Part shown: positions 26,140 to 34,099 of the stretch, one piece after another
Layout: each line of letters begins with the position of its first letter
Position numbering within the stretch: the stretch's first letter is position 1
Source: Kordia sp039026955
GTDB taxonomy: Bacteria; Bacteroidota; Bacteroidia; Flavobacteriales; Flavobacteriaceae
Length of the DNA stretch: 64,000 bases
Assembly (NCBI GenBank): GCA_039026955.1
Contig: JBCCLH010000003.1
Coordinates: 1-64,000, forward strand
Reading direction: 5' to 3'
Made by a program: the position numbers and the translations under genes
The notes under the pieces: generated by a model
Databases searched by the model: none
The model's input: only the letters and a program-made list of their open reading frames with translations
What the model was told of the DNA's origin: nothing

Positions 26140-29100
26140 ATGCTAAGAACTCTATTCATATTGTTTTTTGTTCTGACATTTCTTGGATGTACAAACAAGA
26201 ATTCAGAGAAAGAGAAGGAAAAACCAAATACAACTAGTAAAGTCAAGCTTTTTACGAAACGTTTGTCACAAGATACTGGAATCACTTTTGAAAATAAATT
26301 AATTGAAAATGATACCTTAAACTATTTTACCTACCCATATCTGTATATGGGCGGCGGAGTATCTGCTGGAGACATTAATAATGATGGACTTACCGATTTG
26401 TTTTTTTCTGGAAATATGGTAGAAAATAAACTCTATTTAAATCTGGGGAATTTACAATTTAAAGATATAACGCTAGCGGCTGGTGTCTCAGGAGATGAAA
26501 GATGGTACACAGGAACAACTATGGCAGATGTGAATGGAGATGGTCTTTTGGATATTTACTGTTCTGTCGCAGGTCAATCAGGAAACAAAAAAAATCAACT
26601 CTTCATCAATCAAGGCGATACTACATTTAAAGAACAGGCAGCAGAATTTGGTTTAGACGATATCGGGAATAGTGTTGATGCGACCTTTTTTGATTTTGAT
26701 AACGACGGAGATTTGGATGTGTATGTAGCCAACTATCCCATTACGCCTTTTGAATATAATAGTTATCACTACAAAATGCGCATGGATAGAGTAACCGATG
26801 TAGAAACAGATCATTTATATAGAAATGATGGCGGTACATTTACCAAAATTACAGAGACTGCAGGTGTAAAATTATATAGTCTTTCCCTAAGCGTTACGGC
26901 TTCAGACATTAACAATGATGGTTGGATGGATCTTTACATCTCCAATGATTTTGACACGCCAGATTGTCTTTACATCAATCAAAAAGATGGCACATTTAAG
27001 AACGAAATTAAAAACACAACAGCGCATACCTCTTTTTACGGAATGGGCGTAGATATTGCTGACTTTAATAACGATGGTCACTTCGATATCATACAAATGG
27101 ACATGGATGCCGCTTCTAATAGACGTTCCAAAGCCAATATGGCAAGTATGAATCCAGAACTTTTTAAAAATATAGAACGTCTAGGCTTTCAATACCAGTT
27201 CATGCAAAATACACTACAACTCAATACAGGGTATTTTCATCAAGGAGTCCCAAAATTCAAAGATATTTCTCGTTTAGCAGGCGTATCATCCACCGACTGG
27301 AGTTGGGCGCCATTACTAGCCGATTTTGATAACGATGGATATAAAGACTTATTTATATCTAACGGAACACGTAGGGAAATTAATAATAAAGATTACTTTG
27401 AAAGTCTAAAAGGTGAAAAAAAACACAAAGACAGTCTATTAAAAAAGAGTCTTCGTATCCCTAGTGAACCTATTGATAATTATCTATTTAAAAACAATGG
27501 TGATCTTACCTTTTCAAAAAGTAATCAAGATTGGGGCATAGAAGATAAAGGGTTTTCAAATGGCGCTGTATATGCAGATTTAGACAACGATGGCGACTTA
27601 GAAATCGTAACCAATAATATAGATAGCTCAGCCTCCATATTCGAAAATCATAGTGCTACGATCAATAATTACATTTCGGTCAACCTTAAAGGAAATGCAA
27701 AAAATAAACACGGTTTAGGAGCTAAAGTACATGTATACCTCAACAACTCGCATCAAATCCAAGAAATGTCATTGAGTAGAGGTTTTCAATCTTCTGTCGC
27801 ACCAAAACTTCATTTTGGGTTGGGTAAAGATAAATTGATAGATAGTCTAATTGTGGAATGGCCTAATCGGCAAATGCAAAAACTAACAAAAATCGAAGCT
27901 AATACTAATCTAGTTTTAGACATTCAACTTGCTAAAGAAAATGTCAAAACGCTCGATGTAGCTAGTACATTATTTGAAAGTTATACAGATACCTTAGCTT
28001 TATATAAGCATAAAGAAAATATTTATGACGACTTTAAAAATGAAATTTTGTTACCGCATAAAACTTCACAGTTTGGTCCAGGTATCGCTATTGGGGATCT
28101 AAATAATGATGGATTGGATGATTTCTATATCGGGGCAGCTTCAAAGTATCCAGGAGGACTATTTTTTCAACAACAAGACGGTTCGTTCGAACAACAAAAA
28201 TTAAAAATACTATTAGAAGATAGAAAATACGAAGACATTGGCGCACTCATATTAGATGCTGATAATGATGGAGATAATGATCTCTATATCGTAAGTGGCG
28301 GAAATGAATTCAAGCCAAGATCACCGATGTTACAAGATCGATTGTATATAAATCAGGGTGATGGTAATTTTAGCAAAAGTCGTACAGCTTTGCCTCCTAT
28401 ATATGAAAGTGGTAGCACAGTATATGCTTGTGATTATGATAAAGATGGAGATCAGGATTTATTTATAGGCGGAAGACTGATTCCAGGGAACTATCCGTAT
28501 CCTGCTGCTAGTACGATCTTGGAAAATGTGAGCAAGTCTGGAATGCCAAAATTTATCAATGTAACACAAAAAATCACAAAAGGATTTGATCGTTTAGGTT
28601 TAGTAACTGCAGCACAATGGCTTGATTATGATAAGGATGGCTGGACCGATCTTGCCATTACTGGCGAATGGATGGATGTCAGGATTTTTAAGAATGATAA
28701 AGGAAAAAAATTCACAGAAGTGACTAAAAAACTTGGCTTACAAAACACTTTAGGTTGGTGGTTTAGTCTAAAAGCCGATGATATAGATAATGACGGAGAC
28801 ATCGATCTTGTCGCAGGAAATTTGGGCGAAAATTACAAATACAAAGCTTCTGAAAATGAAACTTTTGATGTCTTTTTAAATGACTTTGATGGGAACAGAA
28901 CGAACGATATTGTGTTAAGTTACTACAATGAAGGCAAACAATATCCTGTACGAGGAAGGGAATGTTCGTCTCAACAAATGCCATCAATCAAAAAGAAATT
29001 TAAAAACTATGATGAATTTTCACAGGCAACACTTTTGGATGTATATGACCAAGAAAAACTTGAAAGCAGTATTCATTATAAAGTATCTTCCTTTAAAAGC

Positions 29101-29466
29101 GCTGTATTTGTGAATGAAGGTGGAAAATTCATAAGAAAAAATCTACCTATAAAAGCCCAAATAGCACCTACAAATCAAATCTTAATTAACGATTTTGATG
29201 CGGATGGCATAAAAGATATTGTTTTAGCGGGTAATTTGTATGCTTCAGAAGTTGAAACTCCAAGAGCAGATGCTGGTTATGGTACATTCTTAAAAGGGTC
29301 AAAAGATGGAACTTTTAAAATGCTGAACCCTGAAGATACAGGTCTTTTTATAGATGGAGATGTTAAGGATGTAGGCATTATTAAAATAAAAGGTAAATCC
29401 TACATACTCGCAGCAAAAAACAATGATTTTTTAAGCTTTGTAGCAATAAAAAATAATAGTAAGTAA
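26140..29466 (+). CDS. FG-GAP/VCBS-repeat lipoprotein with ASPIC/UnbV domain
   Basis: This 1108-aa predicted surface lipoprotein has lipobox FLGC (Cys17) and a Lys/Glu-rich linker. Many FG-GAP/VCBS repeats with Asp-rich calcium-binding loops form one or two propellers (GDINNDGLTDLFFSGN, DVNGDGLLDIYC, DFDNDGYKDLFISN and, after the middle, GDLNNDGLDDFYIG). An ASPIC/UnbV-type domain lies at about 525-585 (RGFQSSVAPKLHFGLGKD, SLIVEWPNRQMQKL). Such proteins occur next to SusCD in many marine PULs, but their task is not established; glycan or ligand binding on the surface is the usual guess. No catalytic motif is seen. The gene lies on the same strand as SusCD, 108 bp downstream and after a terminator. 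Confidence 0.85.
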   Translation: MLRTLFILFFVLTFLGCTNKNSEKEKEKPNTTSKVKLFTKRLSQDTGITFENKLIENDTLNYFTYPYLYMGGGVSAGDINNDGLTDLFFSGNMVENKLYLNLGNLQFKDITLAAGVSGDERWYTGTTMADVNGDGLLDIYCSVAGQSGNKKNQLFINQGDTTFKEQAAEFGLDDIGNSVDATFFDFDNDGDLDVYVANYPITPFEYNSYHYKMRMDRVTDVETDHLYRNDGGTFTKITETAGVKLYSLSLSVTASDINNDGWMDLYISNDFDTPDCLYINQKDGTFKNEIKNTTAHTSFYGMGVDIADFNNDGHFDIIQMDMDAASNRRSKANMASMNPELFKNIERLGFQYQFMQNTLQLNTGYFHQGVPKFKDISRLAGVSSTDWSWAPLLADFDNDGYKDLFISNGTRREINNKDYFESLKGEKKHKDSLLKKSLRIPSEPIDNYLFKNNGDLTFSKSNQDWGIEDKGFSNGAVYADLDNDGDLEIVTNNIDSSASIFENHSATINNYISVNLKGNAKNKHGLGAKVHVYLNNSHQIQEMSLSRGFQSSVAPKLHFGLGKDKLIDSLIVEWPNRQMQKLTKIEANTNLVLDIQLAKENVKTLDVASTLFESYTDTLALYKHKENIYDDFKNEILLPHKTSQFGPGIAIGDLNNDGLDDFYIGAASKYPGGLFFQQQDGSFEQQKLKILLEDRKYEDIGALILDADNDGDNDLYIVSGGNEFKPRSPMLQDRLYINQGDGNFSKSRTALPPIYESGSTVYACDYDKDGDQDLFIGGRLIPGNYPYPAASTILENVSKSGMPKFINVTQKITKGFDRLGLVTAAQWLDYDKDGWTDLAITGEWMDVRIFKNDKGKKFTEVTKKLGLQNTLGWWFSLKADDIDNDGDIDLVAGNLGENYKYKASENETFDVFLNDFDGNRTNDIVLSYYNEGKQYPVRGRECSSQQMPSIKKKFKNYDEFSQATLLDVYDQEKLESSIHYKVSSFKSAVFVNEGGKFIRKNLPIKAQIAPTNQILINDFDADGIKDIVLAGNLYASEVETPRADAGYGTFLKGSKDGTFKMLNPEDTGLFIDGDVKDVGIIKIKGKSYILAAKNNDFLSFVAIKNNSK

Positions 29467-29728
29467 CTTACAGTTAGTCCTTACTAATACTTCAATAAAT
29501 TCATAATAGGGATACAAATATTACTGTGAATACACAGATCAACAGACTGTATCTTTATATTGGAAAAACGGTTTATAGAATATACTCAAAACCTTAAAAA
29601 CTGTAAAGTATCCACCATCAACTATGGATTACCATAAGTAGATACAATGATTATAAGCCTTAATTTTGATTTTTTGTGCAAATTGAAAACAAGAAAGGCT
29701 CTCTATTTCTAGAAAGCCTTGTTATACT
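29467..29728. other. Intergenic region between xylan locus and integrative element
   Basis: I see no gene. A weak hairpin at about 29691-29721 (AAGGCT with AGCCTT) could be the old terminator of the tRNA operon, displaced by the insertion of the element next to it. Confidence 0.4.
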
Positions 29729-29775
29729 TGTGATCGCGACAGGATTCGAACCTGTGACCGTCTGCTTAGAAGGCA
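29729..29775 (-). repeat. attL: partial copy of tRNA-Arg(TCT) 3' half
   Basis: The 47 bp are identical to 36179-36225. They run from just outside the tRNA 3' end through the T-arm to the anticodon stem, then diverge. This copy cannot give a functional tRNA. Confidence 0.9.
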
Positions 29776-29942
29776 CAATCTTTTAAATCACAAACAACGC
29801 TAAAACCTTTTAAACAAAGGAATTATGGAAAAATAATCATCATAACGTTCTGTAAAACGCCATAAAAAGGGTAGTTTTGTTTTCTAATTGTTGTCGAATA
29901 AAACAACAGACAAATAACAACCGAGACAAATACGCCAACGAT

Positions 29943-31250
29943 ATGGGATTTACAACAAAACTTCTTTTGAATAAAGCGAGACAAAAAAACGATGGAACCT
30001 ATCCACTGATTCTCCGTATTATTTATGCCCGCAAAGTTGCCAAAATTCCACTTGGATATTGTCTGACGGAGAAAGACTGGGACGAAAAGAACCAACGAGT
30101 GCGAACCAGTTCGCAAGTCTCAGCCAATATTACGCGCCTTAATACGATTCTGAAACAAAAATGCAGTTCTCTGTATGACCAAGTAGCGCAACTTGATATG
30201 ACTGGGGATTTAGCAGGATTAAGTATTAAGGAACTCAAAGATAAGCTCAAAGACCAAACCCAAACAAATAAAATTCCCGTATATGTCTTTATCGACAAGC
30301 TCATGGCTGAGAAACAAGCGATTGGCAAAAAGGGGACAGCTCTAACCTATCGTGGTGCTAAACGAAAACTCTTTTCTGTGTTTGGGGATCGCTTGACTAC
30401 TTTTGAACAAATCGACTACCAAGCTCTGAAACACATAGAAACAGAACATCTCAAAAATGGCGGTGGTTATGGGGGACTCAGCGTGAGTTTGAGAGCCTTG
30501 CGAGCAATTTATAACCGAGCTATCAAAGAAAACATTGTTTCTGCGGAGCATTATCCCTTTAAGCATTACACTATTAAGCAAGGAGAAACCAAACGGCGAG
30601 CGTTATCGGAAGGAGATTTCCAGCGTTTGAAGTGTATGGATTTTCCACCTTTACTTGCAAAAGCGAGAGACTTTTTTCTCATCTCATTTTATTTACGCGG
30701 TATGAACTATGTCGATATGGCGTATCTACAAATCCAGAATATAGAAGGGGATTTAGAGCGTATATCCTACCAACGGAATAAGACGGGGAAATATTTTAGT
30801 ATCAAAGTATCAGAACCACTCAAACAACTGCTTCTGCCCTACTTAGATGCGATTGGTTACAAGACGGACGTAACTCATCAGTCTACCACAACAAAAACAG
30901 TTGAAAGGAAGAAAACAAAACACACACCAAGCAACGACAAAAAAGAAACGTATATTTTTCCGATTCTCAAGCCGAATATGTCCGCCGACCGCCAGCACGA
31001 GACGCTCAAGAATAAGCGCAAACGGCTCAATGACAAACTCAGAAAGATTGCCGATATCTACGACTTTGAACGGTTCACGATTTATGCGGCTCGCCATACG
31101 TATGCCACAATGGGCAAACGGAAAGGCGTTCCAACGGCCGTAATCCAGGAAAGTCTTGGACACCAAACCGAAGCCATAACCCAGACGTATCTAGACTCAT
31201 TTTCTAACAGTGTGGTTGATGAGTATGACGCACTTATTATGGAAGGATAA
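29943..31250 (+). CDS. Tyrosine-type site-specific integrase of the element
   Basis: Recombinase that should cut and join at the tRNA-Arg attachment site. The frame is open from 29877, but the ATG at 29943 (MGFTTKLLLNKARQKNDGTY) matches the conserved start of Bacteroidota integrases and gives 435 aa. An N-terminal Arm-binding domain (about 1-90) is followed by a core-binding SAM-like domain (about 100-200, YRGAKRKLFSVFGDRLTTFE) and the catalytic domain. That domain shows the Arg in FYLRGMNYVDM, the ARHTYAT box, LGHQ and the tyrosine in QTYLDSF. An insertion (about 310-345, KTKHTPSNDKK) splits the catalytic domain between the two Arg motifs. Its position next to attL identifies it as the integrase of this island. 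Confidence 0.95.
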   Translation: MGFTTKLLLNKARQKNDGTYPLILRIIYARKVAKIPLGYCLTEKDWDEKNQRVRTSSQVSANITRLNTILKQKCSSLYDQVAQLDMTGDLAGLSIKELKDKLKDQTQTNKIPVYVFIDKLMAEKQAIGKKGTALTYRGAKRKLFSVFGDRLTTFEQIDYQALKHIETEHLKNGGGYGGLSVSLRALRAIYNRAIKENIVSAEHYPFKHYTIKQGETKRRALSEGDFQRLKCMDFPPLLAKARDFFLISFYLRGMNYVDMAYLQIQNIEGDLERISYQRNKTGKYFSIKVSEPLKQLLLPYLDAIGYKTDVTHQSTTTKTVERKKTKHTPSNDKKETYIFPILKPNMSADRQHETLKNKRKRLNDKLRKIADIYDFERFTIYAARHTYATMGKRKGVPTAVIQESLGHQTEAITQTYLDSFSNSVVDEYDALIMEG

Positions 31251-31518
31251 AACCGAAGGAGATACCAAAATAGGAGCTTCTTTTATACTTCATTAGGGCT
31301 TCGTTGAGGCTTCATTTGGACTCATGCAGAAGAAGCCCAAAAACGCTTGAAAGCCTTACTATGTATCGATTCTTAAAAATAGTTTTGTCTTAAATAACCT
31401 CTCTAAGAGGTATATTGATCCTATTCTTTCTCAATATTCCTCTTGGGATCGGTTAGTGCATTGTGCCTCATAGGGTGTTTCTGAAATAAGAAGAAGGTTG
31501 CGGCGATTCTGAAGATGT

Positions 31519-32142
31519 TTAATTTATTAAATTGTTATCGAGAGCATACTTAACGAGTGATTGACTATTAAGTGAGCCTGTTTTCTCAATCAAATTTTTT
31601 CGGTGTGTATTGACAGTACTTATTGATAAGCCAAGTTTTTGAGCAATCTCTTTGCTTAGAAAACCCTGTGCTATAAGCTTTAAAATCTCCAGCTCTCTTT
31701 TTGTAAGAGATGTTATGGGTGATTTTTCACGAAAACTATTTATCATTGTTTTTATGACTTCATCGGAAAAATATTCTTCTCCTAATAAAACTCTACGAAT
31801 TCCAAATAAAATATTTATTCGTGTTTCACTTTTTAGAATATACCCGTCAACTCCAGCCTGAATAGCATTCTGGATTGAACTAATATCTGATGACATAGTA
31901 AGCATTATAATTTTTATGTTTGGGGCTTCTCTTCTAATAGTTTTTGCCAACTCTATCCCGTTCATAACAGGCATATTGATATCAGTAATAACTAAATCAA
32001 TGTCACTATGATTTAGATAATCAAGTGCTTTTTGTCCGTTATATGTCTGACCAATTACTTCTACAGTGTCCTCTTTCTGTAATAAGTACGAAATACCATC
32101 TAAAACAATCTCATGATCGTCTACTAATAAAACCCTTGCTAT
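31519..32142 (-). CDS. NarL/LuxR-family response regulator with no ATG, GTG or TTG at its 5' end
   Basis: Transcription factor of about 207 aa. The receiver domain is complete only if the frame is read upstream of the first ATG (31974): it then begins ARVLLVDDHEIVLDG and contains the phospho-Asp in LVITDINMPVMNG, the TMSSD switch and the Lys in YILKSE. The C-terminal LuxR-type HTH is LTKRELEILKLIAQGFLSKEI and HRKNLIEKTG. Upstream of ARVLL the only in-frame candidate before a stop is ATA at 32142; no ATG, GTG, TTG or CTG exists in the first 56 codons. So it uses a rare start, or there is a sequence change at the start. No histidine kinase is nearby. Confidence 0.8.
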   Translation of the reverse strand: MARVLLVDDHEIVLDGISYLLQKEDTVEVIGQTYNGQKALDYLNHSDIDLVITDINMPVMNGIELAKTIRREAPNIKIIMLTMSSDISSIQNAIQAGVDGYILKSETRINILFGIRRVLLGEEYFSDEVIKTMINSFREKSPITSLTKRELEILKLIAQGFLSKEIAQKLGLSISTVNTHRKNLIEKTGSLNSQSLVKYALDNNLIN

Positions 32143-32198
32143 GGTTTTTTAATTTGGTTTATCAAATATACAACTATTTTTTATGAGTTAAAAATAAC

Positions 32199-32232
32199 TA
32201 GTTATTAATAGCACCTACATAGTTATTAATAG
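32199..32232. promoter_or_regulatory. 13-bp direct repeat, possible operator of the element's response regulator
   Basis: TAGTTATTAATAG occurs at 32199-32211 and again at 32220-32232, a period of 21 bp. It lies 57 bp upstream of the response regulator start, between divergent transcription units. Confidence 0.5.
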
Positions 32233-32279
32233 TGTAAGATAAGTATTGCTTAGAGTGCTTTTAACACGCAAATTTGTAA

Positions 32280-32390
32280 ATGAAACCAAAAATAAAGATT
32301 TCTCTATTATTAACTATATTTAGAGATATTCTGATGAAGCAAGCAAAAATAAATACTGCTATTTCTACCCGCTTATTGAAAGGTAGTTAA
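32280..32390 (+). CDS. Possible 36-aa basic peptide ORF
   Basis: An ATG at 32280 opens 36 codons (MKPKIKISLLLTIFRDILMK at the start) ending in TAA, and a strong terminator follows 20 bp later. The peptide is basic with a hydrophobic half, so it could be a small membrane-active peptide. Alternatively the transcript is a small RNA and the ORF is chance. Confidence 0.35.
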   Translation: MKPKIKISLLLTIFRDILMKQAKINTAISTRLLKGS

Positions 32391-32409
32391 TGGCGACCTT
32401 GGAATCATC

Positions 32410-32434
32410 AAGACCTTAGAAAAGGTCTTTTTTT
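32410..32434 (+). terminator. Rho-independent terminator inside the element
   Basis: AAGACCTT and AAGGTCTT form a perfect 8-bp stem with loop AGAA, followed by seven T. It must end a plus-strand transcript that begins after 32200, which contains no large gene. Confidence 0.85.
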
Positions 32435-32567
32435 GTATCCGAAAGTTACTGAATTTTTGACAGCTGTAAGATTCTTGGCTCTATTTTTGGTTTATTTTTT
32501 AGTATTAATTCTAATATTGACTACTGAATCTAATTTTTGTTAGAATCGGAACAAATCTGTTTTTATT

Positions 32568-33530
32568 ATGAGCATAGAACAAAAGGAAAATACGTCTGAA
32601 TATGATTTTTTTATAAAAAATCAAAATCCTCTAGTGTTAGACTTGTGCGATAAGAACTTTGAAAATTACAAAAGCAAATATACAGAAGAACAAAGAGAAG
32701 CTTTAAATAGGGATGAAAAGACTATAGTAGAAGGCATATCTGTTGTTAATGACTCTTTAGGTAATAGGTTTACAAACAGAGGAGGAGAGTTTCCATCAAC
32801 ACTGTATTCCCATCCAAATATAATTAAGGCTTTAGAAAATGTTAGTAATATAGCCGTAGTAGAAAAAAGAATAAGCTTTATCAGCGGATACTACACCTGT
32901 ATAGGGAGTATGATAGAAAATAAGTTTATTCCCTCTAATTTTTTATTAAAAGTTTTAGAAAAAGAGATTCCTTTTATGATCAAAAAAGGGCTTGATTTAA
33001 CAAAGACAAGCTTTAACCCACAAAAAAAATCCATTCACCATACATTTACTGAACATCACTTTAGATATATCGAAGAAAATGGAATTAAGAAGAGTTACAC
33101 ACATGTTCACCATCCTATTACATGCGAAAGAATGTTTGAAACAATTGAATCTGATAGTGAAAAAATGTTTTATTCCAGTATAACTCAAAAAGATATAATC
33201 GATGCTTATAATAAGAAAAGGGAAGCTGTTATTGAGAAAAAAAATCAGGATTTTATATCCTTGCAAGAATTAATTCTATTTACTGATTCCTTGGATCAGG
33301 ATTTAAGGGAAAATAGGTTTATTGTTGATGATGATCAAATGAAGTATGAATTAGCAAGCCCAGAAATGATTAACGTTTTCCTAAGAGAGGCATTAAAAAT
33401 AATAACACCAAGAATACGAAGAAGAAAAATTTTGAGCTTAGTTGAAAGTGAACTCCACCCCAACAAAATATCCATAGAAAGTCTAAAAAATATATTTACC
33501 CCCCAAATGTTGAAAACATTGAATCTTTAA
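32568..33530 (+). CDS. Hypothetical protein, cargo of the tRNA-Arg element
   Basis: I do not recognise a family. The 320-aa protein is soluble, with no signal peptide or membrane segment. It is rich in Lys, Glu and Ile, and largely helical by appearance. A His/aromatic-rich middle part (about 145-185: SIHHTFTEHHFRYIEENG, SYTHVHHP) may bind a metal or nucleic acid. The C-terminus (about 270-320) is basic and helical (ITPRIRRRKILSLVESELH). Its low GC and its AGA/AAA codon use differ from the serine recombinase beside it, which points to separate origins. The membrane-protein gene follows 33 bp later on the same strand. Confidence 0.75.
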   Translation: MSIEQKENTSEYDFFIKNQNPLVLDLCDKNFENYKSKYTEEQREALNRDEKTIVEGISVVNDSLGNRFTNRGGEFPSTLYSHPNIIKALENVSNIAVVEKRISFISGYYTCIGSMIENKFIPSNFLLKVLEKEIPFMIKKGLDLTKTSFNPQKKSIHHTFTEHHFRYIEENGIKKSYTHVHHPITCERMFETIESDSEKMFYSSITQKDIIDAYNKKREAVIEKKNQDFISLQELILFTDSLDQDLRENRFIVDDDQMKYELASPEMINVFLREALKIITPRIRRRKILSLVESELHPNKISIESLKNIFTPQMLKTLNL

Positions 33531-33563
33531 TCGACTGTTAAAAACTAAATACCAACTATACCA

Positions 33564-34073
33564 TTGCATTATTTATTTTTATTATTAAAATCGGGAATTA
33601 ATTTTCCTCACCCGAATATTATAGAATATTCATTTGTTTTATCTTTAGTTATCGCTTTTGTTATTTATGTAGACAGTGTAATAGATGAAAAAAAATATAT
33701 ACAAAAGCTGATTCAGGATAAAAGTACAACTACAAGAGGTGATAACAGTGCTTTCAATAAGTCTGTTGCAAGAAAAGTATCTTCAATAATAGATTTTATA
33801 ACTTTTTTAAAGTATTCAAGTGCTATTGCTTTTATGCTTTATCTATTAGCCTTGATTTTTTATTTTTCAGAATACGTTAGGAATTCTTATAATTTTCTTA
33901 TTATATTCCAAGTAATCATTATCTGGTTGCTTCTAATGATGGTTTTATGCATTTGTAGCTATTTTTCATATAAAAAGAAATATGAGGACATAAAAGAGGC
34001 CATTTTAAACATCAAACAAAGTGAGAAAAAAATAAAGCATGAATTAATTCAGGAGATATCTAATATTGACTAG
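33564..34073 (+). CDS. Small membrane protein, cargo of the tRNA-Arg element
   Basis: The product of 169 aa starts at TTG 33564; I find no nearby ATG in frame. Three hydrophobic segments are visible: about 20-38 (EYSFVLSLVIAFVIYV), 83-104 (YSSAIAFMLYLLALIFYF) and 113-134 (FLIIFQVIIIWLLLMMVL). Segment 1 and the 2/3 hairpin are separated by a polar stretch of 45 aa, and a charged coiled-coil-like tail follows (EDIKEAILNIKQSEKKIKHE). The family is unknown. Together with the preceding gene it may form a two-component module with a soluble and a membrane part, as in many defence or toxin systems, but that is inference from layout only. Confidence 0.65.
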   Translation: MHYLFLLLKSGINFPHPNIIEYSFVLSLVIAFVIYVDSVIDEKKYIQKLIQDKSTTTRGDNSAFNKSVARKVSSIIDFITFLKYSSAIAFMLYLLALIFYFSEYVRNSYNFLIIFQVIIIWLLLMMVLCICSYFSYKKKYEDIKEAILNIKQSEKKIKHELIQEISNID

Positions 34074-34099
34074 TATGTTGCGTAATTTTAAAATTTTAA

